A stretch of DNA of 54,587 nt from positions 1 to 54,587 of the forward strand of contig CAKRFP010000017.1 in assembly GCA_934320645.1 (NCBI GenBank), read 5' to 3'. The DNA is from an uncultured Bariatricus sp. (GTDB taxonomy: Bacteria > Bacillota > Clostridia > Lachnospirales > Lachnospiraceae). Under the pieces are notes generated by a model. That model saw only the letters and a list, made by a program, of their open reading frames with translations. It did no database searches and was not told where the DNA came from. The translations under genes and the position numbers were made by a program. Positions 8,449 through 16,047 of this stretch are shown here, piece after piece (the first letter of the stretch is position 1; each line of letters opens with the position of its first letter).

Positions 8449-8487
8449 CCCGTGCAAGCACAGACTTTGGCTCGTTGCTCGCGTAAA
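8449..8487. repeat. 39-nt direct repeat, copy 2
   Basis: Second copy of the 8356-8394 element with a single C/T difference, lying just downstream of the rny terminator. The arrangement (repeat, spacer, repeat) looks like an intergenic repeat family rather than a gene remnant. Confidence 0.8.
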
Positions 8488-8493
8488 TTAAAT

Positions 8494-8530
8494 ACAGCCA
8501 TCCAAAAGATCTAATCTTTTGAACGGCTGT
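8494..8530 (-). terminator. Terminator after rny
   Basis: A 16-bp stem with one mismatch (ACAGCCGTTCAAAAGAT against ATCTTTTGGATGGCTGT on the minus strand) follows the rny stop by ~20 nt. The trailing T-tract is weak (ATTTAATTT). Confidence 0.65.
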
Positions 8531-8548
8531 CGTTTTCTGATTATCGTG

Positions 8549-10099
8549 TTATTTAGCATAATCTGTAACTCGGGATTCCCGGATTACATTTACTTTAATC
8601 TGACCTGGATATTCCAATTCATACTCAATCTGCTTTGAAATATCTCTTGCCAGCAATACCATATCATCATCAGATACTTGTTCTGGAACTACCATTACGC
8701 GAATCTCTCTACCCGCCTGAATAGCAAATGATTTTTCAACCCCTTTGAACTGGTTGGTGATATCTTCTAACTGTTTTAATCTGTTTGTGTATGTCTCCAA
8801 GGTTTCTCTTCTTGCACCTGGTCTTGCAGCGGAAATCGCATCTGCTGCCTGAACAACACCTGCAATCAGAGACTGTGGTTCTACATCTCCATGATGTGCT
8901 TCTACCGCATTGATAATAAGCGATGACTCTTTGTATTTTCTACAAAGGTCTACACCAATCTGAACATGTGAACCTTCTACATCGTGGTCGATTGATTTAC
9001 CGATGTCATGTAAAAGACCTGCACGCTTTGCGATACGGACATCCAGCCCGATCTCGCCCGCAAGTAATCCGGAAAGCTGAGCAACCTCGATCGAATGCTT
9101 CAGTGCATTCTGACCATAGCTTGTTCTGAACTTCATACGTCCGAGAAGACGAATCAGTTCCGGATGGATGCCGTGTACACCAACTTCAAGTGCCGCAGCT
9201 TCTCCTTCTTCGCGCATCATAGTCTCTACTTCTTTCTGCGCTTTCTCAACCATCTCTTCGATTCTTGCAGGATGGATTCGTCCGTCTACGATCAAACGCT
9301 CCAGTGCAATTCTTGCCACTTCTCTTCGGATTGGATCAAATCCGGAAAGAACAACTGCCTCCGGAGTATCATCAATGATGAGTTCTACTCCTGTCAGTGT
9401 CTCAAGAGTACGGATATTCCGTCCCTCTCGTCCGATAATTCTACCCTTCATCTCGTCACTTGGAAGCTGAACTACCGAGATTGTAGTTTCAGCCACATGA
9501 TCTGCCGCGCATCTCTGGATTGCGGTGACAACATACTCTTTCGCTTTCTTGTCAGCCTCTTCCTTCGCACGTGTTTCAAGCTCTTTCACCATCTTGGCAG
9601 TGTCATGTTTCACATCTTCTTCAACAGTTTTTAATAGATAATCCTTTGCCTGTTCGGAGGTAAGTCCTGAGATTCTTTCTAGTTCCTGTACTCTTTTCTG
9701 GCTGAGTTCTTCCACTTCAGCCTCCCGCTGCTTCATCGCTGTCTCTTTTGCAGTAAATGCAGTCTCTCTCTGCTCGATTGCCGCAGATCTCTTATCCAGA
9801 GATTCTTCTTTTGAAAGTACACGCTTTTCATAACGCTGAAGTTCAGCTCTGCGTTCCTTAGTCTCTTTTTCAAGTTCATTCTTTGTCTTGATGGACTCTT
9901 CCTTTACTTCCAAAAGTGCTTCCTTCTTCTTTGTCTCTGCTGTCTTCAAAGCGTCATCAATGATCTCTCTTGCTTTTACATCAGCGTTCCCAATCTTGGA
10001 ATTTGCATCATTCTTCAGCTTGGAAACTGTAACAAAATAAGTAACCGGCATTACTACTATAAGCGTAACAACTACAGCAATAATTATAGGTATCAGCAC
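8549..10099 (-). CDS. rny: Ribonuclease Y
   Basis: A 516-residue endoribonuclease that starts mRNA decay at the membrane. In order it has: an N-terminal transmembrane helix (about 1-25), a long charged coiled coil (about 30-195), a KH domain with IIGREGRNIRTLE (about 205-270), and an HD domain with the metal motif LLHDIGKSIDHD and SHVQIG (about 330-425). The start codon is GTG at 10099, with AAGGAGG and a 7-nt spacer. It has its own promoter overlapping the recX stop. Confidence 0.96.
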   Translation of the reverse strand: MLIPIIIAVVVTLIVVMPVTYFVTVSKLKNDANSKIGNADVKAREIIDDALKTAETKKKEALLEVKEESIKTKNELEKETKERRAELQRYEKRVLSKEESLDKRSAAIEQRETAFTAKETAMKQREAEVEELSQKRVQELERISGLTSEQAKDYLLKTVEEDVKHDTAKMVKELETRAKEEADKKAKEYVVTAIQRCAADHVAETTISVVQLPSDEMKGRIIGREGRNIRTLETLTGVELIIDDTPEAVVLSGFDPIRREVARIALERLIVDGRIHPARIEEMVEKAQKEVETMMREEGEAAALEVGVHGIHPELIRLLGRMKFRTSYGQNALKHSIEVAQLSGLLAGEIGLDVRIAKRAGLLHDIGKSIDHDVEGSHVQIGVDLCRKYKESSLIINAVEAHHGDVEPQSLIAGVVQAADAISAARPGARRETLETYTNRLKQLEDITNQFKGVEKSFAIQAGREIRVMVVPEQVSDDDMVLLARDISKQIEYELEYPGQIKVNVIRESRVTDYAK

Positions 10100-10146
10100 A
10101 GGAGCACCTCCTTATTTAGTTTTCATTGTACAAATACAACACTTAA

Positions 10147-10175
10147 ATTCTATACTGTTTTCACAAATATGTCAA
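10147..10175 (-). promoter_or_regulatory. Promoter of rny
   Basis: TTGACA (10170-10175) and TAGAAT (10147-10152) on the minus strand with a 17-nt spacer. The TGA inside the -35 box is the recX stop codon. Confidence 0.75.
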
Positions 10176-10786
10176 GCATTCCAATCGCAAACTTGTATTA
10201 CTTGACGGATATCTTCATAACGGAATCCTTTTCGCACCAAATATCCATAGATTTTCTGCTTTTCTTTGGGGTCTGTACAGGCAAAATCCCAGTGTTTTTT
10301 ACGCAAAAGCTCCCGGATTGCTTCCTGATCAGAATACTCTTCATACATCTCTTCCAGAATTTCTTCTGCCCGGTTCATATCCACGCCCTTCTGCCTTAGA
10401 AGCGCATAAATCTCCCGTCTGCTCTTCTTTTCTTTCCGGCTGTCGATAAAGCTCCTGATATAGGCATCATCATTGATATATCCGAATGATTTTACATAAG
10501 CGATCGCTGCCTCTGTGATCTCCGGCGGATAACCACCTATCTTCAGCTTATCCCTGAGCTGGGATTCTGTTCTTGCCATATCATTCAGCAGGTGCATCGC
10601 ACGAAGCTTGGCACGCTTCAACAGAACCTCTTTGATCTCTGCATAAGTATCCTCGGTTAGTTCACTCTCTTCTTTCAGGTGAAAACGGGACAGTTCGCCT
10701 TTGTAAACTACAAAGGCGAACTGCTCGTTAATAGATACCCGGTACTTTGTCTTCGTAACTGGCTCGATTCGGGTAATTCTCATCAT
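10172..10786 (-). CDS. recX: RecX regulatory protein
   Basis: A 204-residue three-helix-repeat protein that binds and modulates RecA filaments. Diagnostic segments are ALRLL-type helices, here AMHLLNDMARTESQLRDKL, the YGYINDD-like FGYINDDAYIRSFID, and a C-terminal repeat ending YLVRKGFRYEDIRQVI. It lies 5 bp downstream of recA, the standard arrangement, so it is expressed from the recA promoter under LexA control. The start at 10786 is an ATG; a second ATG one codon on is also possible. Confidence 0.9.
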   Translation of the reverse strand: MMRITRIEPVTKTKYRVSINEQFAFVVYKGELSRFHLKEESELTEDTYAEIKEVLLKRAKLRAMHLLNDMARTESQLRDKLKIGGYPPEITEAAIAYVKSFGYINDDAYIRSFIDSRKEKKSRREIYALLRQKGVDMNRAEEILEEMYEEYSDQEAIRELLRKKHWDFACTDPKEKQKIYGYLVRKGFRYEDIRQVIQVCDWNA

Positions 10787-10791
10787 ATGTT

Positions 10792-11880
10792 TTATTCTTC
10801 CTCATCCATCGCTTCTTCAGCATCTGCCGGAGCAGCCGGTGCCGTCTCTTCTGCTGCTTCCTGACCTTCTGCGCCGATTCCATAATGTGCACGGACTTTT
10901 TCTTCGATCTCTTCCATAATCTCCGGATGTGCAGTCAGATAAGACTTGGCATTCTCACGTCCCTGTCCAATCTTTTCTCCATTGTATGCATACCATGCAC
11001 CGCTCTTATTGACCAGATCGATCTTTGTTGCAAGATCCAGTATATCTCCTTCTCTGGAAATTCCTTTTCCGAACATGATGTCGAATTCTGCTTCCTTGAA
11101 CGGAGGTGCAATCTTATTCTTCACGATCTTCACGCGGACATGGTTACCAACCATCTCTCCGCCCTGCTTCAAAGTCTCTGTTCTGCGGACATCCATACGG
11201 ACAGATGAGTAGAACTTCAGTGCACGTCCACCGGTTGTTGTCTCCGGATTACCAAACATCACACCAACTTTCTCACGCAACTGGTTGATAAAGATTACAA
11301 CACAGTTCGACTTACTGATAACCGGTGTCAGCTTTCTGAGCGCCTGTGACATCAGTCTTGCTTGAAGACCTACATGTGTATCCCCCATATCGCCCTCGAT
11401 CTCCTGCTTCGGAACGAGAGCTGCAACAGAGTCTACTACAATAATATCAATCGCACCGGAACGCACCATCGTCTCTGTGATCTCCAGTGCTTGATCTCCG
11501 CTGTCCGGCTGTGAAATGTAAAGTTCATCAATATCCACACCGATATTCTTCGCATAAACCGGATCCAGTGCATGCTCTGCATCAATAAATCCTGCAATAC
11601 CGCCTCTCTTCTGAACCTCTGCGATCATATGCAGTGCAACAGTCGTCTTACCACTGGATTCTGGTCCGTAGATCTCAATGATACGTCCCTTCGGCACTCC
11701 GCCGACACCAAGTGCCAGATCCAGACTCAGAGATCCGGTCGGAACCGTCTCAACATGTACCTGTGCCGCCGGATCACCCAGCTTCATCACCGCACCCTTA
11801 CCAAAATCCTTCTCAAGCTTCGCAATTGCCGCGTCCAGCGCTTTCTTTTTATTCTCGTCATTCATTGTATTATTAGCCAT
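10792..11880 (-). CDS. recA: Recombinase RecA
   Basis: A 362-residue DNA-dependent ATPase for strand exchange and SOS induction. Walker A GPESSGKTT spans residues 72-80. Other typical segments are FIDAEHALDP, VVDSVAALVPKQEIEG and INQLREKVGVMFGNPETT. It ends with the acidic tail EEAMDEEE. I choose the ATG at 11880 because GGAG lies 7 nt before it; the alternative TTG two codons upstream would sit on top of the ribosome site. It heads a recA-recX operon. Confidence 0.97.
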   Translation of the reverse strand: MANNTMNDENKKKALDAAIAKLEKDFGKGAVMKLGDPAAQVHVETVPTGSLSLDLALGVGGVPKGRIIEIYGPESSGKTTVALHMIAEVQKRGGIAGFIDAEHALDPVYAKNIGVDIDELYISQPDSGDQALEITETMVRSGAIDIIVVDSVAALVPKQEIEGDMGDTHVGLQARLMSQALRKLTPVISKSNCVVIFINQLREKVGVMFGNPETTTGGRALKFYSSVRMDVRRTETLKQGGEMVGNHVRVKIVKNKIAPPFKEAEFDIMFGKGISREGDILDLATKIDLVNKSGAWYAYNGEKIGQGRENAKSYLTAHPEIMEEIEEKVRAHYGIGAEGQEAAEETAPAAPADAEEAMDEEE

Positions 11881-11923
11881 CGTCAATCTCCTTATCCCAG
11901 ATAATTTCGCCCATGCTCACCAT

Positions 11924-11937
11924 CGAACGAATGTTTG
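11924..11937 (-). promoter_or_regulatory. LexA (Cheo/SOS) box at recA
   Basis: CGAACGAATGTTTG matches the Gram-positive SOS box (CGAAC-4-GTTYG form). It lies just downstream of the recA -10 box, where repressor would block transcription. A weaker GAAC-4-GTAC half-match lies inside the promoter spacer. Confidence 0.85.
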
Positions 11938-11947
11938 TTCTGGTTCT

Positions 11948-11976
11948 ATATTAGTACATACGTTCTGGTTTGTCAA
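11948..11976 (-). promoter_or_regulatory. Promoter of recA-recX
   Basis: TTGACA (11971-11976) and TAATAT (11948-11953) on the minus strand, spacer 17 nt. Confidence 0.85.
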
Positions 11977-12205
11977 CTATATTTTTAAATCAGATCCACA
12001 CGCCTCACTCCCCGGAGAAGAAACCGAACCCCTCCTAAAAAGCCACGCGCCCAGATCCCGAAAGCTTCTGACTCCCCCATCATACCATATCTCCCTCTCC
12101 CCACACAACCAGAACACTCTTTCTCTTTTGCGCCGGATATCCCCCTCTCACATCACAGCTTTCAACCTACCAGCACACAAGGTCTGCCCCATAGCCAGCC
12201 GCACA
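11977..12205. other. Gene-free stretch upstream of recA
   Basis: I see no supportable gene here. The plus strand is strikingly pyrimidine-rich (runs such as CTCCCTCTCCCC), the minus strand purine-rich. Any plus-strand reading frame across it is low-complexity and crosses the recA promoter, so it is not credible. Confidence 0.5.
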
Positions 12206-12357
12206 GCGAATAAAAAATAAACAGGGCAGATTGTCTTTTGTGCAATGGAGATGAGACTCAAAAATTATGGAAGCCACTGCTGACATAATTTTCGCATTCA
12301 GAGGCTCATCGGAATGCCCTGCACAACTAAATCTGCCCTGTTTATTTTTTTATTCGC
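12206..12357. repeat. 152-bp nested inverted repeat (MITE-like element or structured RNA)
   Basis: Outer arms are 27-28 nt, perfect over 21 nt (12212-12232 and 12330-12350) and continuing outward to GCGAATA on both sides with one indel. Further pairings nest inside: TTGTGCA (12238-12244) with 12320-12326, GATGAG (12250-12255) with 12305-12310, and AAAATTATG (12261-12269) with 12284-12292, closing on a 14-nt loop. Both outer arms end in A/T runs, so either transcript would finish in a U-rich tail. It lies ~45 bp after the MBL-fold gene stop and could terminate that operon, but it is far larger than a normal terminator. No reading frame of note is inside. Confidence 0.75.
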
Positions 12358-12401
12358 GTCCGTCCGCCACTATCCCCGCAGACCGCCTGTCATACTATCA
12401 C

Positions 12402-13205
12402 TTAAAGCTCAAACACTTCCAGATCATCCGGCACAAACAACTCCCCGTGATAGTACTGCTGTCCTTCCTGCGTATAAAGCGTCTTCCTCTCCGCCAGATG
12501 CGTCTCCTCCGTATGATACAGGATCAGATGCGGAATCTGAAGCTCCTCGGCAAGCTGGCACGCTTCTCTTACGGTACTGTGGTGCTTTTCATAAGGCTTA
12601 AACTTATCCGCCTCCCCATACAGGCAGAAAGCCTCATGGGTCAGCCAGTCGCTGCCTTTTACAAACTCATAATCCTTCTCATTATATGGCTCGTCACCGC
12701 AACAGGTAAATTTCACCCCGTCCGGAAGCTGCATCGTAAATCCAAACTGCTTTGCCTTCGTAGAAAAGATATCAAAAAATGTAACCGGACAGCCAAGAAT
12801 CTCTCTGGTCTCCCCGTGCTGCACCGGTACAAAAAGAATCCGGTCATCAAAATATTTTGTCACCTTTTTCTGGATTGTAAGCTTCGCGATCGTGCGGATT
12901 GATTTCGCCAGTTCTTCGTGACAATAGATTCGCAGATTCCCTTCGTATTTTCCCTGACCGATCTTCTTCTGCCCGATCATCCGGATCAGCCAGATCACCC
13001 CGAGAAGATGATCAATATGCTCATGGGTGATGAAAATATCATGGATGTCTTCCAGCTGGATTCCCATATCCTTTAACACTTTTAAAATCCGGTTTCCGCC
13101 ACCCGTATCTACCAGAAAATGCCGGTTTCCATCCGAAAGGGCAAAACAGGTATTATAACATTCGGTTACGGTTGCATTTCCTGTTCCAAGTATTGTAAGC
13201 TTCAT
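12402..13205 (-). CDS. MBL-fold metallohydrolase (RNase Z-like)
   Basis: A 267-residue metallo-beta-lactamase-fold protein. It starts MKLTILGTGNA and has LVDTGGG and the metal motif FITHEHIDHLLG (HxHxDH), with further ligand candidates in LTHEAFC and LYHTEE. The layout resembles RNase Z/phosphodiesterase-type MBL proteins, but the tRNA-processing exosite is not evident, so the substrate stays open. It lies 6 bp after the left-handed beta-helix gene, third in an operon with topB. Confidence 0.75.
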   Translation of the reverse strand: MKLTILGTGNATVTECYNTCFALSDGNRHFLVDTGGGNRILKVLKDMGIQLEDIHDIFITHEHIDHLLGVIWLIRMIGQKKIGQGKYEGNLRIYCHEELAKSIRTIAKLTIQKKVTKYFDDRILFVPVQHGETREILGCPVTFFDIFSTKAKQFGFTMQLPDGVKFTCCGDEPYNEKDYEFVKGSDWLTHEAFCLYGEADKFKPYEKHHSTVREACQLAEELQIPHLILYHTEETHLAERKTLYTQEGQQYYHGELFVPDDLEVFEL

Positions 13206-13211
13206 TTTGTT

Positions 13212-13883
13212 CTACTCCTGTCTCATCCTGGCTACTTCGCCTGCACGTTTGTAAATACTGCCACCCGGCACAAATCCTCTGACCGAAGAAAGCGGATAAA
13301 TATTCGTATGCGGTCCGACTACGCTTCCCGGATTCAAGATCGTACCGCAGCCAACCTCCACATGATCTCCAAGCATGGCACCAAATTTCTTCATACCTGT
13401 CTCGATATTTCCTTCCGGTGTCTTTACAATAACCAGCTTTTTGTCGGATTTCACATTGGATGTAATCGAACCGGCTCCCATATGAGATTTATATCCAAGG
13501 ATGGAATCCCCAACATAATTGTAATGCGGAACCTGTACTTTATTAAAAAGAACCACGTTTTTCAGCTCGGTAGAATTTCCGACAACTGCCCCTTCTCCTA
13601 CAATCGCATTGCCACGGATAAATGCACAGTGTCTTACTTCTGCTTCTTTGCCGATGATCGCCGGTCCACCGATAAATGCAGTCGGTGCCACCTTTGCGGA
13701 TCTGGCAACCCACACATTTTCCCCACGTTTTTCATATTCTTCCTCCGGGAGAGTCGCTCCCAGTTCCAGGATGAAACTGCTGATCTTCGGAAGCACTTCC
13801 CACGGATAAGTTACTCCGTCAAACAGATCCTTTGCAATCGTTTCTTCCAGTGTATACATTTCTTTCACAGTCATTTCTTTCAT
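13212..13883 (-). CDS. Left-handed beta-helix (hexapeptide) protein, GlmU C-domain-like
   Basis: A 223-residue protein with hexapeptide turns (PTAFIGGPAIIGKEAEVRH, AIVGEGAVVGNSTELKN, DHVEVGCGTILNPGSVVG) of the kind found in the acetyltransferase half of GlmU. It carries GYKSHMGAGSITSN, which resembles the acetyl-CoA site of GlmU. There is no N-terminal nucleotidyltransferase domain, so it may be a stand-alone acyl/nucleotidyl-sugar acetyltransferase. Its ATG overlaps the topB stop (ATGA), indicating translational coupling. Confidence 0.75.
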   Translation of the reverse strand: MKEMTVKEMYTLEETIAKDLFDGVTYPWEVLPKISSFILELGATLPEEEYEKRGENVWVARSAKVAPTAFIGGPAIIGKEAEVRHCAFIRGNAIVGEGAVVGNSTELKNVVLFNKVQVPHYNYVGDSILGYKSHMGAGSITSNVKSDKKLVIVKTPEGNIETGMKKFGAMLGDHVEVGCGTILNPGSVVGPHTNIYPLSSVRGFVPGGSIYKRAGEVARMRQE

Positions 13884-15931
13884 GATTTCTTTCCTTTCGA
13901 TGCTCTGCCTTTGGTTTCATTTTTATAAAATGCTGCTGTCCTGTCATAGCAGCCTCTTAACTGATACTGGTTATTCAGTCCCAGAACCCCGTTGGTCCTG
14001 CTGACGATAAAATGATCCAACTTCGTCATATATTCATCCGATGTGATCTGCCCTTCTGCCACGTAGGTCAGCCCCTTTTCCCAGCTCGCCGTCAGTTCCG
14101 GATTCAGCAGGGAACGGATGGAATTTTGCACCACATCATAAATCATCTCTCCAAGAAGTGTCGGCGTGATCACCTGCGTCTTTTTATTGAGCGCCAGATA
14201 TTTGATATTGAAAAGCTTTTTCAAAATTTCCGCCCTGGTCGCACTGGTTCCGATCCCGCTTCCCTTGATCTGTGCACGCAGTTCTTCATCTTCAATCAGC
14301 TGTCCTGCATTTTCCATTGCAAGGATCATGGAGCCGGAATTGTATCTCTTCGGCGGTGAGGTCTCGCCCTCTTTGATATCCAATGATTTCACTTCCACGG
14401 TATCACCCTTTTTCAGCTTCTGGATACATGCGAAAAATGCCGCATCCAGATCTACATTATTGTCGCCTCCATCACTGTCTGCATCATTTCCACCGGCATT
14501 CTTCTTTGGCGTTGGAACGCCTGCCACTTTCAGATAGCCTTCCTCCGCCAGCACCCGGAAATTCGAGAAAAACTGTTCTTTTCCAATCTGTGTCACCAGC
14601 GCCACTTTCTGATAGACTGCCGGTGGATAGAAAATACTTAAGAATCTCCGCACGATCACGTCATACACATGATGTGCGGTTGCAGATACGGAATTCAGCG
14701 CGGAAAGTCCCTGTCCTGTCGGAATGATCGCATAATGGTCCGTGATCTGCTTGTCGTTGACATAACGCGTCTTTGCCAGATTCTTATAAGCTCCGTAATG
14801 CAGAATATCCTGCATATAAGGCGCTGCCATCGGGTATTTGCTCAGTCCGTTCAGGTTCTTCGTGATCTCCTTGGATACCGCCGTTGAAAGCACTCTGGCA
14901 TCCGTTCTCGGATAAGTCACAAGCTTCTTCTCATACAGTTCCTGCACAATACGAAGGGTCTCATCCGGACTGATCTTGAACCGTTTGGAACACTCATTCT
15001 GAAGCTCTGCCAGGTTGAACAGAAGCGGCGGATTCTTTTTCTCTTTTTTCTTCTCGATCGACAGAATCTGACAGGTAAGCAGATCTGTACTTCCTTTCAG
15101 TGCCGCAATCAACTTCTCGGCTTCTTCTTTTTCCTTAAATCCATTCTCCTTATAGAGCTTTGGCGATTCATAATACGCCGATCCTTTTACCGCGCGCCAC
15201 TCACCCGTAAAGATATGTCCATCTACATTGACCGATTCAATCACACGGTAAAACGGGGTCTTTACAAATTCCCGGATCTCCCGCTCCCGTCTTACGACCA
15301 TTCCAAGAACACAGGTCATCACACGTCCGACAGATACAACCGTGTATTTATTTCCAAGATAATTGGAAATGCTGTTTCCATATTTGAGTGTCAGAAGTCT
15401 GGAAAAGTTGATTCCCATCAGATAATCTTCCTTCGCACGGAGATAGGCCGAAGCTGACAGATTATCGTATTCCGACAGATCCTTCGCCTCACGGATTCCT
15501 CTGAGGATCTCTTCCTCCGTCTGTGAGTCGATCCACACACGCCGGCGTTCTTTCCCTTTTACGCCTGCCATCTGTTCCACCAGACGGTAAATGTATTCTC
15601 CTTCTCTTCCCGAGTCGGTACAGACATAAATCCGGTCTACGTCCTTCCTGGTCAGGATTCCTTTTACAATCTCAAACTGCTTCTTTACTCCCGGTATCAC
15701 TTCGTAAAGAAATTCTTTTGGAATAAAAGGCAGTGTCTGCAAAGACCATCTCTTATACTTTTCATCATATACTTCCGGATAGCTCATCGTGACAAGATGA
15801 CCAACACACCAGGTTACGATCGCCTCATCTGATTCCAGATATCCGTCTTTTCTTTTCAAATTCAAATGCAGTGCCTTGGCAAATTCCTGTGCCACACTCG
15901 GCTTTTCTGCAATATATACCGATTTACCCAT
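13880..15931 (-). CDS. topB: DNA topoisomerase III (type IA)
   Basis: A 683-residue type IA topoisomerase that decatenates and relaxes negatively supercoiled DNA. It starts MGKSVYIAEKPSVAQEFA, the standard Toprim beginning, and includes CTDSGREGEYIYR (the Asp/Glu metal site) and the active-site VTYPRTDAR with Tyr at about residue 340. The reading frame stays open 27 codons further upstream, but those codons lie in the ppk1 terminator hairpin and have no family match, so I start at 15931. The nearest GGAG is 15 nt or more away, an unusually long spacer. Confidence 0.93.
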   Translation of the reverse strand: MGKSVYIAEKPSVAQEFAKALHLNLKRKDGYLESDEAIVTWCVGHLVTMSYPEVYDEKYKRWSLQTLPFIPKEFLYEVIPGVKKQFEIVKGILTRKDVDRIYVCTDSGREGEYIYRLVEQMAGVKGKERRRVWIDSQTEEEILRGIREAKDLSEYDNLSASAYLRAKEDYLMGINFSRLLTLKYGNSISNYLGNKYTVVSVGRVMTCVLGMVVRREREIREFVKTPFYRVIESVNVDGHIFTGEWRAVKGSAYYESPKLYKENGFKEKEEAEKLIAALKGSTDLLTCQILSIEKKKEKKNPPLLFNLAELQNECSKRFKISPDETLRIVQELYEKKLVTYPRTDARVLSTAVSKEITKNLNGLSKYPMAAPYMQDILHYGAYKNLAKTRYVNDKQITDHYAIIPTGQGLSALNSVSATAHHVYDVIVRRFLSIFYPPAVYQKVALVTQIGKEQFFSNFRVLAEEGYLKVAGVPTPKKNAGGNDADSDGGDNNVDLDAAFFACIQKLKKGDTVEVKSLDIKEGETSPPKRYNSGSMILAMENAGQLIEDEELRAQIKGSGIGTSATRAEILKKLFNIKYLALNKKTQVITPTLLGEMIYDVVQNSIRSLLNPELTASWEKGLTYVAEGQITSDEYMTKLDHFIVSRTNGVLGLNNQYQLRGCYDRTAAFYKNETKGRASKGKKS

Positions 15932-15985
15932 ATAATAAATTTTGTACTCCTGTATTTTCACGCCATAACCGCTCTCACAGCGTTT

Positions 15986-16017
15986 AAAAAGTGAAGCTGA
16001 TACCAGCTCCACTTTTT
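15986..16017 (-). terminator. Terminator between ppk1 and topB
   Basis: A 14-bp stem with one mismatch (AAAAAGTGGAGCTG against CAGCTTCACTTTTT on the minus strand) and a 4-nt loop ends in T-runs on both strands, 30 bp after the ppk1 stop. Confidence 0.8.
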
Positions 16018-16047
16018 TATCATATCATATTCAGAACATAAAACAAA

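Noticed and set aside
8251..8457. 68-codon minus-strand frame before nudF
   Set aside because: It runs through the direct repeat and overlaps the nudF start; it appears to be a by-product of the repeat.
8356..8487. CRISPR array
   Set aside because: Only two repeat units, a spacer too long, no cas genes, and the repeats differ in context.
11678..12220. 180-codon plus-strand frame over the recA start and upstream region
   Set aside because: It is antisense to recA and passes over the recA promoter and SOS box; composition is low-complexity.
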